From the NCBI GenBank assembly GCA_011319805.1, contig SJRY01000062.1, positions 1 through 64,000 of the forward strand: DNA of 64,000 nt, written 5' to 3'. A model generated the notes under the pieces. It had not been told where the DNA came from. It searched no databases and saw nothing but the letters and a program-made list of their open reading frames with translations. A program made the translations under genes and the position numbers. This document shows positions 22,549 through 33,145 of this stretch, piece after piece. Each line of letters begins with the position of its first letter. The stretch's first letter is position 1. This stretch comes from Macrocybe gigantea (taxonomy: Eukaryota; Basidiomycota; Agaricomycetes; Agaricales; Callistosporiaceae).

Positions 22549-25500
22549 ATGTCTACCTCAATCATGGCCAGCGGCCTCGCTCAGGCCATGCCCCCGCAGC
22601 AGGCCCAACCAAGACCTCAAGGAATGCCTGATTTACAGCAATTGATCTTGGTCAGTTGCGCTCAACATCTCTCGTCCTCCTTTACAATGCTCATGTCTTA
22701 CCTCTCAGCGAGCCAACTTTTTGCGAAAAAACCCCCACGAGCAAAAGACTCCCAATGAGCTGGAGCAGCTCATGAAATACATCCAGGTAGTTGGTGAGTA
22801 GTCACTGCTTTGTTCCTGAACCCCCGCTGATGCAAGTTTTCGGTAATTCAGCCCAGGCTCGGGGTCAAGCACCCTCTGCCGGTGCTAATCAACAGCAGCA
22901 GTTTCCTCCAGCCCAGCACCAACAGCCGATGACCAATGGTCATGTCCAACAGCCTCTTGCGAACGGTTCCGCCTCCATCACATCCGGGCCAGTACCTAAT
23001 CCTCCGTACCCCCAATCGCAAACACCCGTGTCTTTTACGAACGAACAGATCGAGGCTTTGCGAGCTCAGATACAGGCGTTCAAATTCATCAGCCGTGGCC
23101 TCCCCGTCCCAGAAAATATTCTACAGGCCACACGCATTCCCAACAACGCCATTCCCGACCTCGAGAGACTCCTGCAAGGCTCTGATGTATCATCTAGAAT
23201 CGTCGACGCTGCTGTCAAGGTTGCTAAAGGGGAACCCGCCGTCGGCACTCCTGCCACAACCTCACTCATTGAAGAATCGGTCAAGGCGGAAGATACCGAT
23301 TTAACCATTAATCTGGCCAACCTTCCCAAAGGTCCTTTCTTAGAAGACAATGTCAACTCGGGAATATACCCATACAATGCATACCGCCATCCGTTCTCCC
23401 ATCTCAAACGATCCGCCGAGACCGACCCTCAACTCTTTGCAACCAGACTGCAGAGGCTCCTCATCCCCACCGTCATGCCGGCTGGTCTGGATGCTTATCA
23501 GATACTCAATGAACGTGATCGCTACGTCGAAGCCCGCATTCAGCAGCGTATCCGTGAGCTCGAAGCTATGCCTTCGACCATGGGTGATGGAACCTTCGAC
23601 AGCAGCTTTCATCCAGAACAGATGAAGGAGGAGAAAGAAAATGATGCTGCGGGATCTCAGAGCGCGTTTGACCACCTGAGCGCCCTCACCCATCCCTCCT
23701 CTACCGCCCACGGCAAACTTCGCGCCATGATCGAGCTCAAGTCTCTCCGGCTTCTTGACAAACAACGATCCATGCGAGCGCACGTTGCCGAACGTCTGAA
23801 CCACGGCTCGATGCTGCCTCTCAACCGCTTGGACTTCAAGCGGACCCGTAAACCCGTCCTTCGTGATGCGCGCATGACAGAACAAGCGGAGAGGAAACAA
23901 CGAGTCGAGCGCGAGCGGAGGGCGAAGCGCAAGCATGTAGAGCAGTTGGTCATCATCTGTGACCACGGCCGCGACATGATCGCTGCGAATCGCGTCGCCC
24001 AGGATCGCGTCATGAGGCTAGGCCGTGCCGTCCTCAATTTCCATGTCCACACAGAGAAGGAAGAGCAGAAACGCATCGAGAGGATTTCGAAGGAGCGTCT
24101 AAAGGCTCTCAAAGCCGACGATGAGGAGGCCTACATGAAGCTCATCGATACCGCGAAAGACACGAGAATCACTCATCTCCTCCGGCAAACTGACGCATAT
24201 CTCGATTCACTTGCCCAAGCTGTACTCGCGCAGCAGACCGAGAGTGGGCCCATCGCATTTGAACAGGAAGAAGGCCCAACATCAGAAGCGACATTCGGCG
24301 CCCAAGTCTCGGAAGAAGCCACCGACGAGAAGGGCAAGATAGATTACTACGCAGTTGCTCACAGGATATCGGAGAAGATCACCAAGCAACCGTCTCTGCT
24401 TGTTGGTGGAACCCTCAAGGAATATCAGGTGAAGGGGTTGCAGTGGATGGTCAGCTTGTATAACAACAGATTGAACGGTATTCTGGCAGACGAGATGGTA
24501 ATGCCTACCTTCTTCCCTCATCCTTTATCGCACTCAACGATTTTCCCAGGGTCTTGGAAAAACTATTCAAACCATCTCGCTGATAACCTTCCTGATTGAG
24601 GTTAAGCGTCAGCGAGGGCCTTATCTTGTCATCGTCCCGCTTTCGACTATGACAAATTGGGCAGGGGAATTTGCAAAATGGGCCCCTACCGTGAAGACGA
24701 TTTCTTACAAAGGAAACCCCGCTCAACGTCGCGCGTTGCAGACTGAACTCCGGATGGGCCAGTTCCAGGTCCTGCTGACGACGTATGAATATATCATCAA
24801 GGATAGACCACATCTGAGCAAGATAAAATGGGTGCATATGATAATCGGTCAGATTTTAAATCTATCATTTTGTTGACGACGCTGATTGATGCCTACAGAT
24901 GAGGGGCATCGTATGAAAAACACTCAGAGTAAACTTGTCCAGACTCTCACCACATATTATCATTCCCGATTCCGCCTGATCCTCACCGGTACACCACTGC
25001 AAAACAACCTGCCTGAGTTGTGGGCTCTTCTGAACTTCGTCCTCCCAAAGATCTTCAACTCAGTGAAATCTTTCGATGAATGGTTCAACACCCCTTTTGC
25101 CAATTCTGGCACCGGCGACAAGATAGAGTTGAACGAAGAAGAGGCTCTTTTGATTATCAGGCGTCTTCATAAAGTCCTTCGACCTTTTTTGCTCCGGCGG
25201 TTGAAGAAGGATGTTGAAAGCGAACTGCCAGACAAAGTTGAGAAAGTCATCAAAGTCAGGATGAGCGCCTTGCAGAGCCAACTCTACAAGCAGATGAAGA
25301 AACATAAGATGATAGCGGACGGCAAAGACTCTAAAGGGTGCGTGCCATGTTTCTGTCTGACAACGATGTTGCTCAAATTTCTGAACAGAAAATCGGGCGG
25401 AGTCAAGGGTCTGAGTAACGAGCTTATGCAGCTCCGAAAAATCTGTCAACACCCTTACCTCTTTGAAAGTGTCGAGGACAAAATCAGTCCCAGCGGTCTT

Positions 25501-27578
25501 GTGGACGAAAAGATCATTCGGTCATCTGGTAAAGTGGAACTCCTCAGCCGAATTCTTCCAAAATTCTTTGCAACTGGACACCGAGTGAGTGCCTTCGTCC
25601 TCTTCGATCTGTGCGAAGCCCATTCTTATCGAAACCTGACAGGTCCTCATCTTCTTCCAAATGACAAAAGTGATGGACATTATGGAAGATTTCCTAAAGA
25701 TGATGGGTTGGCAATACCTCCGTCTAGACGGTGGAACAAAAACGGAAGAACGTGCTCAGTTTGTCCAGCTCTTTAACGCCCATAACTCGGAATATAAAGT
25801 CTTCATCCTCTCGACAAGAGCTGGCGGCTTGGGTTTGAACTTGCAAACTGCCGATACCGTCATCATGTGCGCAATCTCATTCTCTAATCCTGCTATTTTA
25901 TTGACTTGATATCGTCAGCTTCGACAGTGACTGGTTCGTGATATTGCTCGGCCGTTGAAAACGTCGCTGATCTTGCTCTTTTCAGGAATCCACACGCCGA
26001 TCTCCAGGCACAGGACCGTGCCCATCGTATTGGCCAGACCAAAGCCGTCCTGATTCTGCGGTTCATCACTGAGAAAAGTGTCGAAGAAGCCATGTATCAA
26101 CGTGCCAGATACAAGTTGGATATCGACGACAAAGTAATTCAGGCGGGTCGTTTTGATAATAAGTCGACGCAAGAGGAACAGGAAGAGTTTTTGGTAAGGA
26201 TTCTCATGCTCCATCGTGGTGTGATACCCTAACTCTCCATAACAGCGTTCTATTCTCGAAGCTGACCAAGAGGAGGAGAATGAAGAAGCCGGGGACATGA
26301 ACGACGATGAACTCAACGAGCTCATCGCCCGCACCGATGACGAAGCTAATGTCTTCCGAGAAATGGACATTAAACGAGAGCGAGACCTCATAGAGAACTG
26401 GCGTAATCAAGGCAACCGCGGCAAGCCGCCTTTACCACTGATGCAACTTGAGGAGCTGCCTGAATGCTACCAAACCGACGAGCCTTTCGATGCTAAGGAA
26501 ATCGATGAGGTTGCGGAAGGTCGTGGGCAGCGTCGTCGAAACGTCGTCAGCTACAATGATGGTCTCAGCGACGATGCATGGGCAATGGTATGCATTGAAT
26601 GCTTTCCGATTCGAACCGGGTTAACTGAGACGAGCGTTATCAGGCACTGGAGGAAGGCGAGGACTTGCAAGAGCTGAGCGAACGTACAAGGGACCGCAAA
26701 GAAAGGCGGGCCGCCAACAGATTGCTCAAGGAAGAGGCATCGCGTCGTGGCACCCCGGCATCTGATGACTACCGTGGCCGCAAGGGCAAGAAGGGTAAGT
26801 CCAAAGCAGTGGACTATGAGCCCACCACCGGGTCAAAGCGGAAGCGCGGTGCCAAATCCATGTCAGTGACGCCGTCCATTGATGAGGATGAAGACGACCA
26901 CGAACAGGTGCGTCTTGGTCTGGCCATGTAATATTTGGGGTAGTAGGTGATGCTTTGCCATTATAGAAACGTCGGAAGACGAAGAACAGCAACGGCGACC
27001 TACCTGCAAACGTTCGTGACCAGATGAAGAAGGCATTCGCCGAGTGCCATAAAGCAGTCTTAGCTTGCGAAGATGAAACTGGTAGAAAACGCTGCGAGCT
27101 GTTCCGTGAACTCCCCGACAAGAGGGTATGGCATGCCTTGTATCTGCCAGACGGCGTTCGCTGACCATACGTCCTCCGACAGGATTACCCTGACTACTAT
27201 CAACTCATTACACAACCTATCGCCCTCTCGCATCTACGAAAGCGCGCCAACAGCAACTATTACAAGACGGTCGCTGCGTTCCGCGACGACTGGAAGCTGA
27301 TGTTTAATAATGCGAGGACATACAATCAGGAAGGCTCGTGGGTATATATCGATGCAGAGGAAATGGAGAAGGTCTTCGATGCCACGTATGAGCGGGTCAT
27401 GACTGGTTCAGGGCTACCCGGTGCACCCGCGGCTTCGGGATCTGCGGCGAGCTCATACGACTCCGCGCTGACACCTGTAGACGAAGATGAACGGCCTCCG
27501 CCAATTCGTAGCAGGAGCGCAGGGCGAAAACAGGTGCTCAGCGACGAGGAGTATCTGACGCCAAGTGAAGACGATTGA
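22549..27578 (+). CDS. SNF2: SWI/SNF-RSC type chromatin-remodelling ATPase
   Basis: Catalytic subunit of a SWI/SNF or RSC complex. Domain order: Gln/Pro-rich N-terminus, QLQ motif ([20 protein letters not shown] near 23035), HSA helix that binds actin-related proteins (23710-23980), SNF2 ATPase lobe 1 (ILADEM|GLGKT split by the intron near 24495-24551, [17 protein letters not shown]), lobe 2 ([29 protein letters not shown]), the SnAC region (27 residues around [13 protein letters not shown] mark its end), an AT-hook-like Lys/Arg patch, and a bromodomain ([15 protein letters not shown] ... [13 protein letters not shown]). The FDSDW motif lies in a 15-nt exon at 25919-25933. SNF2 and STH1 paralogues cannot be told apart from this alone. 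Confidence 0.93.
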
Positions 27579-28221
27579 TGTCTTTCCTTTACTCTTGTCG
27601 GACGCCAATTATTGTATTTCTCGCTTTTCTTTCATCTTGTTCAAATTTGTAGCATGTGCCATGTATTTTTGTTAGGGTTGTAATAAGAGAAGGATTTCAG
27701 TTTCCTGATCAGGAACGGATTTACTGCACGAGGTACGACTTTCAAACCGCTGTACTTTTATTTGAACCTCTTGGTGACTACGATGGCAATATATACGATA
27801 CTTAAAACACGAATACAACTACAGTTGGGTGGCATAGCTGTCGGAAAAGATAGCTGTCATAAGTAACCGGAGAATAGGCGCAAGGGAGAGCGAAGCTGTC
27901 CAACTCCATGAGATGTATAAAGTAGGGCGTTACAAATACAAAACCGGTCTTTGATCGACGTCCGTCCCTTCGCTCCTGGATGGAGAGATGGTCCACACAA
28001 CGCCAATGTCGGGGATTCTGACGGTATTGCGGATCACGAACTGCGTAACGGCACATCGCATAGAGTGGGTCGGAAGTTCAGGAGGAAGCAGTACGGAGAA
28101 AAGGGTTGGTCCGGTCACTGATTCCAACGAAAGATTATCCATGATTAACAACCGTAAAAAATCGCGGTAGAATCTTGGCCATTGTATAGTGTCTGCTACC
28201 TCCCCATCAGATGATTGCGGA
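27579..28221. other. Convergent 3' flanks of SNF2 and YAP1
   Basis: No gene recognised. The first part is T-rich with TTGT and ATGTATTTTTG elements typical of fungal 3' ends. Short minus-strand frames (28151-27930) show no family features and probably belong to the YAP1 3' untranslated region. Confidence 0.45.
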
Positions 28222-30154
28222 CTACTGCTTGAGCTTTGTCAAGTTTTTGATGATGCAACTCACGCCTTGCGGTTCCAGAACGACTTTGGTGCCATCGCAT
28301 TTGGCTTTGTTAGTAAACTCCGTGCAGAGCTCGTTGATGTCAATGTCCTGAATCATCATCAAGTCAGACGTCAGAAGGTTGTTCTAAATGACGGAGGCGC
28401 GGGGCATGCCTTGAACTTAGGGTTCGATGTGATGCTTCGCCATGCCGTGAGGACCTCCACGTTTTGATCGCTCTGCTTTATTTTAGGGAAATTCGTGCCC
28501 TCGCACAGAATCATAGGTCCCTGGGTATCCGAGCCTTTCCGGAGGCCGTGAGGAGGAGCGAATGGAGAAGGTCCCGACGACTCTATGCGTTTGGCCAATT
28601 CTTCCTTCGTCTTCGGACAATCTCCATCACATCCTTTTCCGTTCGCTTGGTTTTGACCGTCATGATTGGCTTCAGACTCTGATGCTGAGCTATCCCTATA
28701 TTGGTCAAAGAGAGGATCGGATCTTGACGAAGACGGAGACGAGGAGGAGGAAGATGCTGCGGCGTTAGTTGGGTTGACGTGGGAATGATGGTTAACAGGG
28801 CTCTCCGAGGCAGACGAGTTGGCATAATTGTTAAACTCCGGCTTGGACATATACGTCGCCAGCAAATCATCCAGCGACGAGCCATCGTGATTGTTATTGG
28901 TGGGTGGCGTCGGCCAGGATGTCAAACCGTTGAAGTTAAAGTTGAATGACGAAGAGGGTTCGGCGACGTTGGTTGATGGCTGCGCGGAGTCGAACATAGA
29001 CGCATACGACATGAACATGGGATTGCTGGCGATCGTCGTGAAGGGAGTGTTGGGCGATAAACCGGTGTTCGGTGTGCCAAAGCCAAGATCGAGTTGCATC
29101 GCCCCATCGGTGGCAGTCTGCTGCGGACTGTCGTCAAGGAGGCTGAGTACGGAGGGATCAAACGTCGAAAGTGAGCTCCATTCTAAAGGATTCGCGGACT
29201 TGGGTGACGCAGCAGAAGACGCAGGCGGCGACGCCGTTGACCGTGTGGGTGATATTGTAATTGGGACAGACGGAACAAACGACGGCAGCTGAGAACTGAA
29301 GGCAGGCGCAGTGCGAGCGGTGTCTGGACTGGTGGCGCCCGCACTCTTTGGAACGGAGAACGTGAAAGACGCCTGTTTGAGCGTCAAGTTCTCTGTCTGT
29401 AACCGCGACAGCAAATCCCGCAAATTTTCGTTTTCCGTCATTGCCTGTTCGTTCTTGGCCTCCAGTTCAGCAACTTTGTCTTCCAACTGAACGAGAAGAA
29501 AGGAGTGAGTGGCGAGGCGATTAGACTGGCAAGAGCTTCCTTACGTCTTTGACATGCTTTTCTTTACGCTCACGGAAAGCTCTCTGCGCTGCGCGGTTTT
29601 GCTCTTTGCGCTTCAGTAGACGGGTTTCGTCTTTCGGCTAAGGATACGTCATTATCACATCCAGATCGGCAACGAAAGATGTGCATACAGTAGTGCCCGC
29701 AGACTTGCGCCGAGCGGCTGGCGTCGACTTTCTTGTCGAACTGCCGGGAGCGGGAGCGGGGAAGCTGTGAAGTTGGTGTCAAGGAAGAACGGCTGGGCAT
29801 TTGGGTCCTGCGCTCACAAGTATGTTGGGCCTTCTGGCTGGGTCCGTCCTGACCGTTTTCATCAGTGGCTTTCCGTTTCAAAGCGGGGTCTCCGCTCTCG
29901 TCAATCACAGCGCTATTTTCACCGTTGAAATTAGGGGGACTGGGGCTGCTGTCCTCCGAAGGCGGGGTGATGCTCGGCAGAGAATATCGTGAAATGTTCT
30001 GGGGATTAACGCCGTCGACGAGCTGAGAGTTGTTCACCTCGGAGGACGGAAACTGTTTCTGTAGAATAGCGAGAAAATCGTCGTCGGCGAGCTGCGGGAA
30101 TGACGAAGTATGGGACAAATCCCAGAGAGGAGTACCGTCTGCAAAAGGCTCCAT
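28222..30154 (-). CDS. YAP1: AP-1-like bZIP oxidative-stress regulator (Yap1/Pap1)
   Basis: Transcription factor that moves to the nucleus on oxidation of its cysteine domains. Exon 1 (from 30154) is an acidic activation region. The basic region lies in KDETRLLKRKEQNRAAQRAF with the Yap-type RAAQRAFRERK, and the zipper in LEDKVAELEAKNEQ. A Ser/Pro-rich PAP1 region follows. The n-CRD-like part contains CDGDCPKTKEEL. The C-terminal c-CRD, with nuclear export character, reads DIDINELCTEFTNKAKCDG and ends SCIIKNLTKLKQ. The last intron (28409-28348) has a GC donor. The junction between exon 1 and exon 2 (about 29760-29815) is out of phase by one base with the RKSTPAARRKSAGTT segment, as if one base were missing. 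Confidence 0.92.
28348..28409 (-). other. GC-AG intron in YAP1
   Basis: The exon ends TTCAAG, the intron starts gcatgc and ends gattcag, and the next exon starts GACATTGAC. This yields the conserved PKFKDIDINELC of the C-terminal Cys-rich domain. The only nearby GT (inside AAGTTC) would break the frame. Confidence 0.8.
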
Positions 30155-30342
30155 AATTTAAGATAAGAAATGAGTAAGAGAAATTAGAAAAGAGAGAACG
30201 ATCAGTCAGCAAGGGGAATAATGAAGATTCTGTGAACAGTCAGCAAAGGGCCACAGCTGACGAAAAAGACGACAGTGCTGAATGACGGAGGAGGAGAAGG
30301 AAACTTGGAGAGACTGATAACCCTTGTGGTTTCACAGAGCGC

Positions 30343-30349
30343 TGACTCA
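30343..30349 (+). promoter_or_regulatory. AP-1/Gcn4 site TGACTCA upstream of YAP1
   Basis: TGACTCA, a palindromic bZIP site, is about 190 bp upstream of the YAP1 start codon. AP-1-like factors bind it, so autoregulation is possible but is only inferred. Confidence 0.3.
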
Positions 30350-30373
30350 TATCACGTATCGGTCACGCTTCAG

Positions 30374-30400
30374 TTTATTTATTTATTTATTTATTTATTT
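30374..30400 (+). repeat. (TTTA)n microsatellite
   Basis: Six full TTTA units plus TTT upstream of YAP1. A simple repeat with no sign of function. Confidence 0.85.
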
Positions 30401-31146
30401 CAAGTACACGCGTAACCCTTCGGCAGCCAAGTTGTCCCGGATGACCCTTTTTTGGCGGATGCCTTCACATGAGCAGTCACTGCTTTCTTGGTGGGACCAT
30501 TCCGTGTGCGATTTGATCCTAACCGCCATTCACAGTGCGCGGAATGCAAAGAAATGGCTGTCGCCCCACTTTATCAACGTCACTTCTGACGTCCATATTC
30601 TGCGGCCTCCGTTGGGACCGTTCCCGGCTCAGTTCCGCAGCCTGGGCCCCTTATCCACGCACGTTGTGGTCTTCCTCAGAACCAAGAGCCCTGATGCATC
30701 GAAAAACGGTCTCAGGCGGGCTCCTCTTGGAAACCGCCGGGAAGGCTAAAAAAACAAAGACTCCGCTCGGCCTGAGATGCATTCCATCGATCTGTACGAT
30801 GCGCGCCATTCCCGTCTCGGAGCGTGACCGATCTGCCAATCCCATGACCGCCTCCCTTGATCTCTCTCGTTCTCGAGCCTTGATCCATCAGTCCCACAAA
30901 GACAACAAGCCAACATCTACCGCATGCCCAAAAAAAGGTACGTCGAAGTCGAAAGATGCCCATTAGGTAGTCGCGTGCATACGATACATGCTGATTGCTG
31001 GATATATGTACAAATGAAATGTTTGGTGCTGAATATACACCAAAAGCATTTTTCACGGATATAAAAAATGGCACGAAGGCCTGCGGGAAAGGGGTGCTGA
31101 ACCGACTTCTCACGCGGGAGCGTAATCGATGCCCATAAATCAGAAA
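30401..31146. other. Intergenic region between YAP1 and ERF4, no gene recognised
   Basis: Contains the distal YAP1 promoter and the 3' flank of ERF4. A plus-strand open frame (30535-30966) is rich in Pro and Arg but shows no family features or coding-like conservation clues. Confidence 0.4.
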
Positions 31147-32573
31147 TCACTGAATAGATATGAATGGTCAGCGATTTTGCAATGCGCGGGTCAAGAAGGA
31201 ACCAGAAACTAACGTAGTATTCGATCTCGAGCTGCGCATGGCGATCAGAATGTGTGGGACGCCACGATTGATGAAAACAGTCAGGCGCCCGGCGACGAAT
31301 ACGAAATTCAAATTGGAAACGTACAAACAAGAACGCCACGTCCCGGGGCCACAGGACGTTCAGTCCCGCTGGATTGTATAGAGTGGCGTTCAGATGGTCA
31401 AACAGGTGACGCAGTCGCTTCATTTCCTTCGACAACGGAGGCGAATCAGCTTGCCTGTTAGGAAATGAGGCGCTAATGAGGCCGGACCTTGTTGTAGTGT
31501 GATGTCCAAAAAGCCTTGAGATTTGAAGGGTAAAGAGCGCTAAAATGTTGTCGACAAACGAGTGACGGAGACTGTGTGCAGCGATCAACATCTCGTTGAT
31601 CGAATTGATGGAATCGAGAAACTGGGTCGGCGTTATCTGCACCGTAGGTCACCGAACAAACGCATCAATCAGCAGCCAGTAGTATTAACGCTGAACAATA
31701 CCCTTACCCGACCCTCCAGTTCCAGCGGATAAATCGGAGCAAATTGGATCAGCTCTCCACCGGTGTAATCCCTCTCCACTCGGATGATCTCCCGAGGATG
31801 ATGGACACCGATTTGTCCAGTAGGCACCGAGCCGAACGCAGCGCTGGGAGAAGGCGGTCCAAAATAGTACGACGATTTGGGTATCAGTGGGCGGGTATGC
31901 CTGCTATATAGAATTGAGACGGACGACACAAAAGCAAGCTGAGAGGGAACGTCACATTTGGTTTTCAAAAGTCTCCATCTTGTGAGACTCGAGCGCTGTT
32001 TGAGGATCGGTCAGGCGTTTACGCGGAGGCTCGTCATCCGCCAAGTCCATGTCCCAAGGTTGGGGAGTGCCTGGTTTGAACTCTAGACGGAGGTGGGATG
32101 TCCGCCGTGATGAAGGTACGGGAGACGGTTTGACGTCCTCATAAGGACGTCCTGCAGAGTCCACAATGTCCCCCTCCTCGACGACAAACGTGTCCGGCCC
32201 TGTCGTTATTTCGCTCGAATCCTGCTTTTCAAAAGACTGCCGCTCGTCCGTAGCGTCCGTTTCCTCGCGGAGCGGTGGCGCCACAGTATGCGAATCTTCG
32301 ACCTTCTCCGAGCCCGCGACTGTGCCTGCTTCTCCCTTCTCGACTCGTGATTCATTCCTTGCTATGTAACCTTGGGCATCTGAATCGTGAGGCACGTCAC
32401 GAGAGTCGGCCAGGCGAAGCTCGCTGTCTTGCTGACTTCTGGGTGCTGAATGTGACATGGCTTCGGCGCTAGGTACATCGCCGCCGTATATGCCTGACGC
32501 AGGGTGTCAACGGCATGCGAGAATTGAGAAATACGAACCGCTGACCTTGGAACTGGATGGAGTGCTGGCTCAT
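31147..32573 (-). CDS. ERF4: Palmitoyltransferase subunit Erf4 (Golgin-A7/GCP16 family)
   Basis: Partner of the DHHC enzyme Erf2, which palmitoylates Ras at the ER/Golgi. Exon 1 (ATG 32573) gives MSQHSIQFQ, and a GT-AG intron joins it to GIYGGDVPSAEAMSHSAP. A disordered acidic region follows. The ERF4 domain reads YYFGPPSPSAAFGSVPTGQI, VHHPREIIRVERDYTGGEL, QFAPIYPLELEGR, then after an intron ITPTQFLDSINSINEMLIAA and LNATLYNPAGLNVLWPRDVA. It ends LEIEYY. If the last intron (gttagt ... attcag) is used, a TGA follows at once (31147-31149); if not, an open frame runs on without domain features. The segment around ISRLFGHH could hide another short intron. Confidence 0.85.
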
Positions 32574-33145
32574 GGCATGGATGCAAAGAGATGAAGCATA
32601 TCAGGTTTGGGTCTGCTGTGCCTTAGTGACACATGTGAGAAAAATGAACACTTTTGTGACTCCGTCTCAGCACAATGAACATCTTGCGCCGAGGGCAATG
32701 CTTTCCAGATAATCTAGACTCTGTCATTTCGTTCCTCTCAAGATTCCTGTCATGCTGCCCAGATGGATCAGATACTGTAGTTAAGACGGTGTGCATGGTT
32801 TAGATTTTTCTGGTGATGGTTTAGCACAAGTAGCCCCTAGGTACATGTCAAGCTTGACATTTTGATATCATGATCTCCCAGACACGCTGACCTGAAAATT
32901 TATCCCCATATCTTGCCGGCTCCTGACACTGCACAATCAAATGCTCGGTATCTTCCTGGAAAAGGCAGTCAAGATGCCCTGGCGCCGGGCTTTATGTGCA
33001 ATTGCAAAAATGGACAAAAGCAACTTAATAGCTACAGATTTCGATCTAGATAGTAAATATGTCGTTTATCGTTCTCTAAATAGCTGAAAAGAAAAGTACA
33101 CGACAGCAACGATAACAGGGGACGTGCATCAAGAAAAGCAAATAA
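32574..33145. other. ERF4 upstream region and CYC8 3' flank
   Basis: No gene recognised. It includes a perfect 16-bp palindrome, listed separately. Confidence 0.45.
32845..32860. repeat. 16-bp perfect palindrome ATGTCAAGCTTGACAT
   Basis: Inverted repeat with no spacer in the ERF4-CYC8 intergenic region, about 270 bp upstream of the ERF4 start codon. It could be a dimeric factor site. Function unknown. Confidence 0.5.

Noticed and set aside
30535..30966. 143-codon plus-strand open frame
   Set aside because: Low-complexity, no family features, in the YAP1 upstream region.
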